From: CAG-390 sp964384555
GTDB taxonomy: Bacteria; Bacillota; Clostridia; Oscillospirales; CAG-272
Assembly (NCBI GenBank): GCA_964384555.1
Contig: CAYLLA010000035.1
Location: 1-17,739 of the forward strand
Length of the DNA: 17,739 nucleotides
Direction: 5' to 3'
The notes beneath the pieces are model-generated. The model saw only the letters and a list, made by a program, of their open reading frames with translations, was not told where the DNA came from and did not search any database. Shown piece by piece: positions 1 through 7,424 of the stretch. Within the stretch, counting starts at the first letter, position 1. Each line of letters opens with the position of its first letter. A program made the translations under genes and the position numbers.

Positions 1-71
1 ACTTTGTCTATACTTTTTTGATATCCAGTCTCACATCTATTGTAACACTACAAAACCGACGATAATATTAT

Positions 72-100
72 AAAACGGGGATTGATTTTTTCCCCGTTTT
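72..100. repeat. 9-bp inverted repeat overlapping the promoter
   Basis: The arms AAAACGGGG (72-80) and CCCCGTTTT (92-100) are perfect complements around an 11-nt AT-rich loop. The loop contains the -35 hexamer and the right arm fills the -35/-10 spacer. It could be the terminator of a gene left of the window (the right arm ends in four T) or an operator. The sequence does not decide between these. Confidence 0.55.
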
Positions 101-110
101 GTGTTATAAT
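82..110 (+). promoter_or_regulatory. Sigma-A promoter (extended -10) of the MarR/ABC operon
   Basis: TTGATT (82-87), a 17-nt spacer and TATAAT (105-110), with a TG one base upstream of the -10 (102-103). Transcription should start near 116-118. It is the only strong promoter before the MarR-ABC-ABC genes. Confidence 0.75.
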
Positions 111-121
111 AAGACCAAACG

Positions 122-135
122 GTTGCGCACGCAAC
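122..135. promoter_or_regulatory. Candidate MarR operator palindrome
   Basis: GTTGCG (122-127) and CGCAAC (130-135) are perfect inverted arms around CA. The site lies about 12 bp downstream of the -10 box, over the predicted transcription start. A bound winged-helix dimer there would block RNA polymerase. MarR proteins commonly bind palindromes of this size in their own promoters, so autoregulation is the natural inference. Confidence 0.55.
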
Positions 136-286
136 TATTTAACATTCGGGGGAGCATTCGCATTTTATTGCTTTATCATTGTTGCTTAATAAATAATCAT
201 GAAGCAAGCAAGCGGCCGGCCGTGCTATGGTAAAGCCGCGATGCGATGCCCAAAAAATCAGACAGTATCAGAAAGGCGGGATCAAA

Positions 287-739
287 ATGCCATCGCTTAT
301 GCGTTATATCAATATTATAAGCCGATGCGGTGCGGTCTGGCGCGGCGATAAGCTAAAGGGGACGGATATAGGACCGCTGCACACGGGGTATATAATGACG
401 GTCTGCCGCCACCCGGGCATATCGCAGGACAAGCTTGCCAAGCGACTCTGCATCAGCAAAAGCAATGTAACTCGCACGCTGGCTACGCTTGAGGTGGCGG
501 GGTACGTTGAACGCCGCCAAAGCGAAAACGACAAGCGTGTGACCGAGGTCTATCCGACCGATCGTGCAAGAGAGGTGCTGCCGCAGGTGCAGGAGGCTGT
601 GCGAAGCTGGAACAGCTATATCACCGAGGGATTTTCGGAGGATGAGCGGGAGATGTTTGCCTCAATGCTTGCCCGCATGGCGGAGCGAGCGGCGGACTAT
701 GCAAAGCTATCAATAGATGCGGAGGACGATGGACAATAA
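287..739 (+). CDS. MarR-family winged-helix transcriptional regulator
   Basis: A 150-residue DNA-binding regulator, normal for MarR proteins. The core is a winged helix: a helix-turn-helix around DKLAKRLCISKSNVTRTL, then LEVAGYVERR and the wing SENDKRVTEVYPT. The last 50 or so residues would form the dimerising helices. I chose the ATG at 287 because AAAGGCGGG sits just before it; the in-frame ATG at 227 has no ribosome site and would add 20 unconserved-looking residues. It overlaps the next gene by 11 nt, so the two are translationally coupled. By context it probably represses the exporter genes behind it and responds to a toxic or drug-like ligand. The ligand cannot be read from sequence. 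Confidence 0.9.
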   Translation: MPSLMRYINIISRCGAVWRGDKLKGTDIGPLHTGYIMTVCRHPGISQDKLAKRLCISKSNVTRTLATLEVAGYVERRQSENDKRVTEVYPTDRAREVLPQVQEAVRSWNSYITEGFSEDEREMFASMLARMAERAADYAKLSIDAEDDGQ

Positions 740-2501
740 AATGAAGACTATACTTAAATATCTCAGCCAGCATCGCGGATTCATCTGTGTTTCGATGATG
801 ATAAAGATCCTCGGCACTGTTGTGGAGCTGGCACTGCCGTATATCCTCAGCCATATAATCGAAAATGTTATAAAGCCGATGGGCGGGGAGGCTGCCCCGG
901 ATCTTGCGGCGGGCAGCGGCAAGATAGTCAGCTGGGCACTGATAATGATCCTTTGTGCGCTCCTTGGCGTTATAGGCAATGTTACTGCCAACCGAATGGC
1001 GGCACGCACGGCAAAGGATGTTGCACGCGCAGTGAGGCATGATCTTTTTGAGCGCACTATGACGCTCTCCCCGGCGCAGATAGATGCCTTTACGGTGGAA
1101 AGTCTTGAGAGCCGTCTGACCGGTGATACCTATAACATACATACCTTTGTAAACACTATACAGCGCATGGGCGTGCGCGCACCTATCCTTTTGATAGGCG
1201 GACTGGTGATCACCGCAACGCTCGATCCCGTTCTTACCCTTGTAATGGCGGCGGTACTGCCGTTTATATTCTTGGCGGTCTACGGTATCACAAGCCGCGG
1301 CTTGCCGCTTTACACCAAGGTGCGCGGAGCGGTGGATTCTATGACCCGCGTTGTGCGTGAGGATGCGCAGGGCATCAGAGTAATAAAGGCACTCTCAAAG
1401 ACCGATTACGAGCGCCGCCGCTTTGACGGTGTTAATGCAGGGCTGGCATCCATCGAGGGCAAGACCAACGCCGCAATGTCGCTCGCCAATCCCCTTATGA
1501 ATCTCTTTATGAACCTCGGCATCACCGCAGTGGTGGCTGTTGGCGCGTTTCGCGTAAACGGCGGAGCATCGGAACCGGGGAAAATAATAGCGTTTATTCA
1601 ATATTTCACGCTCATATCTATGGCCATGATGTCGGTCTCTCGCATCTTTTTGATAATCTCAAAGGCAAGCGCATCGGCCGAGCGTATCGAGGAGGTGCTT
1701 GCCACCCCGCGCGATCTTGCGGTGGAGAGCACCGATAAATACCCGCCGAAGAAAAGGGAAGAGGGTATTGTTTTTGACGGTGTCAGCTTTTCCTATAACG
1801 GCAAGGGCGAGGTGTTGCATGATATAAGCTTTAGCCTACCGCGCGGAAAAACGCTTGGTATTATAGGCGCAACAGGCAGCGGCAAAAGCACGCTCCTGGC
1901 GCTTTTGATGCGCTTTTACGATGTCAGCCGCGGCTCGGTCAGGATAGACGGCCGCGACGTGCGCACGATACCCGATGAAGAACTGCACGCCATGTTCGGT
2001 GTTGCCATGCAAAATGATTTTATCTGCGCTGATACCGTGGAGGCGAATATTGATTTCTATCGCGGGCTTTCGGAGGCGGATATAAAACGCGCCGCCAAGA
2101 TAGCGCAGGCGGATGATTTTATCACAGCCGATCCTGCGGGTTATGCGCGTGAGCTTACCGCCAAGGGCACAAACGTCAGCGGCGGACAGCGCCAAAGACT
2201 GCTTATAGCCCGCGCTATAGCCGCACGACCGGATATTTTGGTGCTTGACGATGCAAGCTCCGCGCTTGACTATAAAACAGATGCCGCATTGCGGCGTGCG
2301 CTTGCCGAGGAGGTCGCCGGAGAGGGCGGCAGTGTGATCGTGGTTGCGCAACGAGTCAGCTCGGTCATGAATTCGGATCTGATCCTTGTTATTGATGAGG
2401 GCAGGATAATTGCAAAGGGACGTCACGAGGAGCTTATGGAGAGCTGTGATGTTTACCGCGAGATAAGCGAATCACAGATGGGAGGTGCTTTCCTTGAATA
2501 A
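729..2501 (+). CDS. ABC exporter half-transporter with degenerate catalytic site (subunit 1)
   Basis: About 590 residues: an N-terminal six-helix ABC exporter membrane domain (roughly 1-310) and a C-terminal ATPase domain. Walker A GATGSGKST starts near residue 380, and the signature VSGGQ near 483 is intact. Walker B reads LVLDD, so the catalytic Glu is Asp (near 508). The switch-loop His is Gln (AQR, near 541). These two changes mark the degenerate ATP site in heterodimeric exporters such as TM287/288, LmrCD and BmrCD. The partner is the next gene. Substrates of this class are lipids, drugs or peptides; the MarR neighbour favours a drug-efflux-like role. Start choice is uncertain: ATG 729 has GGAGG very close (3-nt gap), while 717 and 741 are in-frame alternatives. 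Confidence 0.9.
   Translation: MDNKMKTILKYLSQHRGFICVSMMIKILGTVVELALPYILSHIIENVIKPMGGEAAPDLAAGSGKIVSWALIMILCALLGVIGNVTANRMAARTAKDVARAVRHDLFERTMTLSPAQIDAFTVESLESRLTGDTYNIHTFVNTIQRMGVRAPILLIGGLVITATLDPVLTLVMAAVLPFIFLAVYGITSRGLPLYTKVRGAVDSMTRVVREDAQGIRVIKALSKTDYERRRFDGVNAGLASIEGKTNAAMSLANPLMNLFMNLGITAVVAVGAFRVNGGASEPGKIIAFIQYFTLISMAMMSVSRIFLIISKASASAERIEEVLATPRDLAVESTDKYPPKKREEGIVFDGVSFSYNGKGEVLHDISFSLPRGKTLGIIGATGSGKSTLLALLMRFYDVSRGSVRIDGRDVRTIPDEELHAMFGVAMQNDFICADTVEANIDFYRGLSEADIKRAAKIAQADDFITADPAGYARELTAKGTNVSGGQRQRLLIARAIAARPDILVLDDASSALDYKTDAALRRALAEEVAGEGGSVIVVAQRVSSVMNSDLILVIDEGRIIAKGRHEELMESCDVYREISESQMGGAFLE
2481..2496 (+). promoter_or_regulatory. Ribosome site deciding a TTG start for ABC subunit 2
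   Basis: GGAGGTG (2481-2487) is followed after six bases by TTG (2494-2496). This is ideal spacing and supports a TTG start inside the last codons of the upstream gene. The GTG at 2485 lies within the Shine-Dalgarno itself and is unlikely. ATG 2524 is a weaker alternative. Confidence 0.65.
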
Positions 2502-4365
2502 CGGAGGAAAAGGCAGCGGTGCCATGTCTATGCTTGGCAACCCGCGCACACAAAGCAACCCCAATAATCAGTCAGCCCCCAAAAAGCTTGACCGCGGCAC
2601 GCGCAACCGCGTGATATTGCGCCTTTGCCGCTACCTTTGGCAGTGTAAATGGATGGTACTGGCGGCGTTTGTGCTTATGGTTTCGTCAAACCTCTTTGCG
2701 CTGATAGGTCCCAAGCTTTCGGGTAAGGCAATAAACGCCATAGACCTTGGGACAGGTATGGTGGATTTTGATTCGGTCTTCAAGTATGTAGGTCTACTTG
2801 CCGCCACATATCTTGTGTCGGCAGTGCTCTCACTGATCTTGGCACTTTTGCTGGTAAGGCTCGGGCAAAAGATAACCTATACCCTCCGCCGCGATATATT
2901 CGACCGCTTGATGCAGTTGCCTGTCGGCTATTTTGATACGCACGCAACGGGTGATATCATCAGCCATATATCCTATGATGTCGATACCGTCAATGCATCC
3001 CTCTCGCACGACCTTTTGCAGATATGCTCAAGTGTTGTCACGGTGGTGTTCTCGCTTGCAATGATGATATCCATCTCCCCGGTGATAATCGTTATCTTCT
3101 TTGTAACCGTGCCGATATCGCTTATAATGACCAGGATCAAGAGCCAACGCGTAAGGCCGCTGTTCAGGCTGCGTTCGGCAAAGCTTGGCGCACTCAACGG
3201 CTATGCCGAGGAGATGCTATCCGGCCAGCGCACCATACGCGCATACGGCAGAGAGGGCAGGATCGTTCACATGTTCGATGAGCGCAACGACGACGCCTGC
3301 GATGCCTATTACAAGGCCGATTATCACGGCGCGGCAATGGGACCGTCCGTAAACTTTATAAACAACCTCTCTCTCGCGCTCGTTATCATGGTAGGCGGCA
3401 TATTCTTTATGCTGTCGCTGACGGGTGTTGCATCCCCCTATTCGATAATCTTTTTGGAGCTTGGCGACCTCTCGTCTTTTGTCCAGTATTCCCGCAAATT
3501 CGCCGGACCGATAAATGAATTTGCCAATATCCTTGCCGATCTGCAGTCGGCTCTGGCGGCGGCTGAGCGTGTTTTCAGGCTTATAGACGAACTGCCGGAG
3601 AGTGCCGATGCCGAGGATGCCACCGTGCTTTCAAATTCTCGCGGGGATGTTGAGATGGAGCATGTGCGCTTTGGCTATACCCCCGACCGCGTGATAATCA
3701 AGGATCTCACCTTCCGCGCACCGCCCGGCTCAACAGTTGCTATAGTCGGTCCCACTGGCGCGGGCAAAACAACGGTCATCAACCTTTTGATGCGCTTTTA
3801 TGATATCGACAGCGGCGTGCTGAGCGTTGATGGACAGGATATAAGATCCCTCACCCGCGCCTCACTGCGGCATGCGTATACGATGGTGTTGCAGGATACA
3901 TGGCTGTTTTGCGGCACGGTGGCTGAAAATATTGCCTACGGCAAGGAGGATGCCACTCCCGAGGAGATACGCGCGGCGGCACACGCGGCGCATATCGATA
4001 CGTTTATCGAAACACTGCCGAATGGATATGATACCGTGCTGACCGATAACGGTTCCGGCATATCCAAAGGGCAAAAACAGCTCATCACCATAGCTCGGGC
4101 TATGCTTGCCGATTCATCTATGCTGATACTTGACGAGGCAACATCAAATGTTGACTCAAGAACAGAGCAAAAGATACAATCTGCCATGATGGAGCTTATG
4201 CAGGGGCGCACCTGCTTTGTGATAGCCCACCGCCTCTCTACCATCCAAAACGCCGATGTTATACTCGTTATGAGGGACGGCAACGTGATAGAGCAGGGAA
4301 GTCACCAAGAGCTGATGCAGGCTGGCGGCTTCTATGCCGGGCTTTATAATTCTCAATTTGCTTAA
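2494..4365 (+). CDS. ABC exporter half-transporter with intact catalytic site (subunit 2)
   Basis: About 623 residues: a poorly conserved N-terminal stretch rich in Asn, Gln and Ser (about 30), a six-helix exporter membrane domain, then the ATPase. Walker A GPTGAGKTT begins near residue 419. Walker B ILDEA keeps the catalytic Glu (near 548) and the switch His is present (AHR, near 579). The signature is altered to ISKGQ (near 523-527) instead of LSGGQ. Subunit 1 has a good signature but a degenerate Walker B and switch, so the two complement each other: the working ATP site uses Walker A/B from this protein and the signature from subunit 1. The gene overlaps the upstream gene by 8 nt, so a 1:1 heterodimer is strongly suggested. 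Confidence 0.92.
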   Translation: MNNGGKGSGAMSMLGNPRTQSNPNNQSAPKKLDRGTRNRVILRLCRYLWQCKWMVLAAFVLMVSSNLFALIGPKLSGKAINAIDLGTGMVDFDSVFKYVGLLAATYLVSAVLSLILALLLVRLGQKITYTLRRDIFDRLMQLPVGYFDTHATGDIISHISYDVDTVNASLSHDLLQICSSVVTVVFSLAMMISISPVIIVIFFVTVPISLIMTRIKSQRVRPLFRLRSAKLGALNGYAEEMLSGQRTIRAYGREGRIVHMFDERNDDACDAYYKADYHGAAMGPSVNFINNLSLALVIMVGGIFFMLSLTGVASPYSIIFLELGDLSSFVQYSRKFAGPINEFANILADLQSALAAAERVFRLIDELPESADAEDATVLSNSRGDVEMEHVRFGYTPDRVIIKDLTFRAPPGSTVAIVGPTGAGKTTVINLLMRFYDIDSGVLSVDGQDIRSLTRASLRHAYTMVLQDTWLFCGTVAENIAYGKEDATPEEIRAAAHAAHIDTFIETLPNGYDTVLTDNGSGISKGQKQLITIARAMLADSSMLILDEATSNVDSRTEQKIQSAMMELMQGRTCFVIAHRLSTIQNADVILVMRDGNVIEQGSHQELMQAGGFYAGLYNSQFA

Positions 4366-4371
4366 TTACAC

Positions 4372-4400
4372 TTGACGAACAATCATTTTTGATGTAAAAT
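4372..4400 (+). promoter_or_regulatory. Sigma-A promoter of the epimerase gene
   Basis: TTGACG (4372-4377), a 17-nt spacer and TAAAAT (4395-4400), seven bases after the ABC stop codon. It makes the epimerase at least partly independent of the MarR-controlled operon. I see no terminator between the two. Confidence 0.75.
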
Positions 4401-4450
4401 TATCTTTGGGATAACTGTTTTTATTATCAAGAATGAAAGGACTATCAAAA

Positions 4451-5680
4451 ATGATACACGCACACGCCGAGGAGGCAAAGGAATACCGCGATTTTTATCG
4501 CTCATATCTGCTGAATGACGTAGTACCGTTTTGGCTTAGCAGCGATCTTTTGGATCACCGCCATGGCGGGTATATAACCTCCGTCGATCGTCACGGCAGA
4601 AGCTATAACGATGATAAATCCGTTTGGTTTCAGGGCAGATGCCTTTGGACTTTTTCGGCACTCTCCTCACGCTACGGCGAACGCGCCGAATGGCGGGAGG
4701 CCGCCGAGCTTGGGCGGGATTTTCTTGACCGCTATTGTGTGGATACCGACGGCAGGATGTTTTTTACCGTAACGCGTGACGGTCGCCCACTGCGCAAACG
4801 CAGATACATTTTTTCCGAGAGCTTTTATGTTGCCGGTATGGCGGAATACGCAAATGCATTTGGAGATGCAGGTGCGCTTGCCGCGGCCGAGCGTTGCTTT
4901 GATCGGATGCTTGATATCTACCGTGACCCTGCCTCCGACCCCTTTAAGATAACCCCAAAGGTCTATGCCGAAACAAGAAATGAGCGCTCTGCATCCGTCC
5001 CGATGGTGCTCGTCAGCACCGCACAGCTTCTGCGCCGTTGTGATCCCGCACGCGCCGAGTATTATTCCAAGATCACGCGCGAGATGGTGGCGGATATTTT
5101 AAAATATCACTATCATCCCGAGCTTCGCGCTTCTCTTGAAAATGTCCTGCCGGACGGCGGGCATATAGATAACCCCGCCGGCAGAACGATAAACCCAGGT
5201 CATTCCTGCGAAAATGCATGGTTTTTGATGAGCGAGGCTATATATTCGGGCGATGATGCTCTGGCGGCAACGGCGTTTGATATCTTTGATGCGGCGTTTG
5301 AGCGCGGCTGGGATACCGAGCATGGCGGAATGCTTTATTTTGTCGATCTTGACGGTCGCCCCTGCGAACAGCTTGAATGGGATATGAAGCTTTGGTGGGT
5401 GCATAATGAGGTGCTTATAGCCTCACTTGCCGCATATCAGCTGACAGGGAATGAAAAGTATTGGGATCGTTTTAAAACGGTCACCGACTATGCTTTCTCT
5501 CATTTTGCAGATAAAGAGTGCGGCGAATGGTACGGCTACCTTCACCGCGACGGCAGTGTATCGCACGCGCAAAAAGGCTCTATGTGGAAGGGCCCGTATC
5601 ACCTGCCGCGGTGCCTTATGCTTTGTGATAGCTTGCTTGGCGCAATAGCGGACGGTAAAGCCCCCTCGCCATTGCTTTAA
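4451..5680 (+). CDS. N-acylglucosamine 2-epimerase (AGE/RnBP family)
   Basis: A 409-residue cytoplasmic enzyme with an (alpha/alpha)6 barrel. The family interconverts N-acetylglucosamine and N-acetylmannosamine, a step in sialic acid and amino-sugar use. Family hallmarks run the whole length: HGGY near the start, VWFQGR, TRDGRP, FSESFY, NPGHSCE (His near 251), LEWDMKLWWVHNE, GEWYGYL and KGPYHLPRC (His near 384). The His residues match those needed by AGE enzymes. It resembles animal renin-binding protein/AGE more than cellobiose 2-epimerases, but substrate assignment within the family is not certain. ATG 4451 is chosen because AAAGGA ends nine bases upstream; ATG 4433 would add six residues. 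No other sialic acid genes are in the window. Confidence 0.88.
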   Translation: MIHAHAEEAKEYRDFYRSYLLNDVVPFWLSSDLLDHRHGGYITSVDRHGRSYNDDKSVWFQGRCLWTFSALSSRYGERAEWREAAELGRDFLDRYCVDTDGRMFFTVTRDGRPLRKRRYIFSESFYVAGMAEYANAFGDAGALAAAERCFDRMLDIYRDPASDPFKITPKVYAETRNERSASVPMVLVSTAQLLRRCDPARAEYYSKITREMVADILKYHYHPELRASLENVLPDGGHIDNPAGRTINPGHSCENAWFLMSEAIYSGDDALAATAFDIFDAAFERGWDTEHGGMLYFVDLDGRPCEQLEWDMKLWWVHNEVLIASLAAYQLTGNEKYWDRFKTVTDYAFSHFADKECGEWYGYLHRDGSVSHAQKGSMWKGPYHLPRCLMLCDSLLGAIADGKAPSPLL

Positions 5681-5725
5681 ATTACATCAATTACAGACAG
5701 ATCAAAACGGAGATAAGACCCTGAT

Positions 5726-6064
5726 ATGGCAAAAAACAAAGTAAACACATGCAGGATAGTGATAAGCCTCGTCTATTTGATCATAGGCGTTGACTCCCTC
5801 CTGCCATCGATACGCTCGGCTATCGGCTCGGCGCTTGAGCTTGATCTTATAGGCATACTTACGGCATCTGCGGGCATTTTAATGCTGCTTGCGGGACTGT
5901 TTGGGCTTTTGGATGTAAAGCGCGGCGTGTGCCGAACCATGGGCGTGATAATCTTCGCGGTTTGCGCGTTCACGCTTGTGTGGTCGATAGTAAATGGGCA
6001 CGGCTACCAGCGCGATGGTGTTGTGCTGGCGGCGCTGGCGTGGCTCTTTATAGTGTGCATATAA
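5726..6064 (+). CDS. Small membrane protein of unknown function, four predicted helices
   Basis: A 112-residue hydrophobic protein that I do not assign to a family. Predicted membrane segments lie at about residues 9-27, 37-61, 68-89 and 96-112. The loops carry the few charges (DVKRG between helices 2 and 3, GHGYQRDG between 3 and 4), and the chain ends within the last helix. GGAGAT lies 11 bases before the ATG. It sits 45 nt after the epimerase and 26 nt before the SecB-like gene, so the three may share a transcript. A functional link with the SecB-like protein is only positional. Confidence 0.7.
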   Translation: MAKNKVNTCRIVISLVYLIIGVDSLLPSIRSAIGSALELDLIGILTASAGILMLLAGLFGLLDVKRGVCRTMGVIIFAVCAFTLVWSIVNGHGYQRDGVVLAALAWLFIVCI

Positions 6065-6090
6065 AATAAAGATCAAAGGAAGATGATAAA

Positions 6091-6531
6091 ATGAGCAACG
6101 AACTTCCAAATATCGAGATCAAAGCCGTAAAGGCGGATGAGGTATCCTTTATTAATAAGCTTGAACCCGGCGAGACGATAAGGCTGGGTTTTAAGTACAA
6201 CTTTAATATCGTTTATTCGGGCGGGGACACGGGGCGCGGACAAATGACACTGATCGCCGAAAATGCCGAAGCACCCGAAAAATTCTCGCTTAAGATCACA
6301 GAATCCGGAATATTCAATGTTACCGACGGCTCGCAAAGAGAGGCGGTGCATGTGGCGGCGTTTCGTGCCATCTTTCCATATGCCAAGGCGCTCGCCGCAA
6401 TGGTCAGCTCGGCATCCGGCGTACCTGCCGTGATGATCCCCGAGATAAAGCTCAGCGCGGATGATGTTGTCAGGATCGACTACAAGCCGCCGCACGAGGG
6501 CGGGGGAGATACTAAAGGCTCGGATAAGTGA
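6091..6531 (+). CDS. SecB-like export chaperone family protein
   Basis: A 146-residue protein whose second half follows the SecB pattern. ESGIFNV (71-77) corresponds to the QGGIFSI strand of E. coli SecB. FRAIFPYAKALAAMVSSAS (91-109) corresponds to the ILFPYARECITSMVSR helix. VPAVMIPEIKL (111-121) corresponds to the PQLNLAPVNF segment. The tail (PPHEGGGDTKGSDK) is probably disordered. SecB holds unfolded clients for export or, in toxin-antitoxin-chaperone systems, protects an antitoxin. Classical SecB is typical of Proteobacteria; Gram-positive relatives are poorly characterised. No toxin or antitoxin flanks it; the upstream neighbour is a small membrane protein. AAAGGAAG lies just before the ATG. 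The SecB assignment is by motif recognition, not by a search. Confidence 0.7.
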   Translation: MSNELPNIEIKAVKADEVSFINKLEPGETIRLGFKYNFNIVYSGGDTGRGQMTLIAENAEAPEKFSLKITESGIFNVTDGSQREAVHVAAFRAIFPYAKALAAMVSSASGVPAVMIPEIKLSADDVVRIDYKPPHEGGGDTKGSDK

Positions 6532-6550
6532 TACCCGCCGAGTGTGAGAG

Positions 6551-6610
6551 AATAAAAAACAAAAAGATACAGGGACATTTCGCTGTCACGCGGAATGTCC
6601 CTGTATCTTT
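6551..6610 (-). terminator. Strong intrinsic terminator overlapping the metallophosphoesterase stop codon
   Basis: The arms 6563-6579 and 6594-6610 are a perfect 17-bp inverted repeat (AAAGATACAGGGACATT and its complement). The loop contains a further CGC/GCG pairing, giving a stem of about 20 bp. On the minus strand the stem is followed by a T-rich run (A-rich at 6551-6565 on the plus strand), as expected for termination of the leftward genes. It may also stop rightward transcripts from the SecB-like gene, although there is no T-run on that side. Confidence 0.85.
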
Positions 6611-7317
6611 ATCAAAAGTATTTCGGTCGGGTTAAAAAAGCGCGGTATGTGCACGGTGTTGGTTGTCCCGCGGCTGACTATCAGTCGCCCGCCGTCATAT
6701 GCGCCTGCGGTATATCTCGGAAAAAGCCCTTGCCCCGGCGCAAACACCCCGCGTCCGAAAAATTCCCATTGCCCGCCGTGTGCGTGACCTGCTACCGTTA
6801 GCTCTATCTCGGTATCGCGGATATAGTCGGGGTAGTATTCGGGGTGGTGGCACAGCAGTATGCGCGGAGAGGGGAGTGCGGCAAAGCGGTGCAGTACCTC
6901 ATGCTTTGGCGGCGGTGTTTTTTCAATATCCGAGCGGTATTCGCTAAAAAAGCCGGAGGTCAGCCCGCAAATACTTATCCCGCAAAATTCGGTGCTTGAA
7001 TCGTCAAGCAGTACGATCCCAAGCTCTGCAATCTCGCGCCTATCCCGCTCATCTATATGCCTGTCATGATTGCCGAGTGACATGAAGACCGGTAGCTTTA
7101 GATCACACGCAAGGAGAGATAAAAACGCCATAACATCCTCACGCCGCCCGCGCGTGTCAAAAATATCGCCGGGCATCAACACGGCATCCGGGGATAGCCC
7201 GCGCACGGCTTCTGCAAGTTTGGGGGATATCTTTGCATGCAGATCCGATATAACACAAAAACGCAGATCCCGCCGCACGCCCGCGCCGATATCGGCGGTG
7301 ATATTTGTTATCTTCAT
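6586..7317 (-). CDS. Metallophosphoesterase (calcineurin-like, YkuE/YaeI type)
   Basis: A 243-residue enzyme with all metal-binding signatures of the family in order: SDLH (Asp25, His27), PGDIFD (Asp51), GNHD (82-85), CHH (His157/158) and GHAH (177-180). The tail GGQWEFFGRGVFAPGQGLFPRY is split here as GGQWEFF (181-187) and PGQGLFPRY (194-202). With the later HIPRFFNPTEI it matches the YkuE/YaeI group, some of which act on UDP-diacylglucosamine or other phosphate esters. Unlike many members it has no N-terminal membrane helix, so it is probably cytoplasmic or peripheral. AAAGGGA precedes the ATG. The last codons and the stop lie inside the terminator hairpin. The neighbouring GDPD gene suggests a shared lipid or phosphate theme. 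Confidence 0.9.
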   Translation of the reverse strand: MKITNITADIGAGVRRDLRFCVISDLHAKISPKLAEAVRGLSPDAVLMPGDIFDTRGRREDVMAFLSLLACDLKLPVFMSLGNHDRHIDERDRREIAELGIVLLDDSSTEFCGISICGLTSGFFSEYRSDIEKTPPPKHEVLHRFAALPSPRILLCHHPEYYPDYIRDTEIELTVAGHAHGGQWEFFGRGVFAPGQGLFPRYTAGAYDGGRLIVSRGTTNTVHIPRFFNPTEILLIKIQGHSA

Positions 7318-7354
7318 TATTTCCCTTTTATACCTTTCGTAATTTGAGGCTTAT

Positions 7355-7374
7355 CGCCGCTTGGCGGCGTTTTT
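7355..7374 (+). terminator. Small GC-rich hairpin followed by T5 (plus-strand orientation)
   Basis: CGCCGC (7355-7360), loop TTG and GCGGCG (7364-7369), then TTTTT. The polarity would end rightward, antisense transcription entering the GDPD gene. It lies in the gap between two leftward genes. Confidence 0.45.
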
Positions 7375-7377
7375 AAT

Positions 7378-7406
7378 AGCGGGTCGGCGACACGCGCCGA
7401 CCCGCT
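7378..7406 (-). terminator. 12-bp hairpin downstream of the GDPD gene
   Basis: AGCGGGTCGGCG (7378-7389) and its exact complement (7395-7406) around a 5-nt loop, 18 nt past the GDPD stop. On the minus strand only ATTAAAAA follows, so it is a weak terminator or a 3'-end stabiliser. It may separate expression of the GDPD and metallophosphoesterase genes. Confidence 0.55.
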
Positions 7407-7424
7407 TTGGGTATGTAGGATGGA

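Larger units (their letters stand above)
1..286. other. Intergenic leader upstream of the MarR/ABC operon
   Basis: No convincing gene lies here. The stretch is AT-rich at the left and holds a 9-bp inverted repeat, an extended -10 promoter and a candidate operator (listed separately). These are followed by a leader of roughly 170 nt before the MarR start. The leader includes a GC-rich palindrome (GGCCGGCC near 211-219). I see no riboswitch that I recognise. Confidence 0.6.

Noticed and set aside
227..286. Upstream in-frame ATG extending the MarR protein by 20 residues
   Set aside because: No ribosome site before it, whereas AAAGGCGGG directly precedes ATG 287, which gives a normal MarR length.
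621..1142. Minus-strand open frames opposite the ABC genes
   Set aside because: They are antisense shadows of well-supported coding regions and have no family-like motifs.
6091..7317. Toxin-antitoxin-chaperone system around the SecB-like gene
   Set aside because: Neither neighbour is a toxin or antitoxin: one side is a four-helix membrane protein and the other a convergent metallophosphoesterase.
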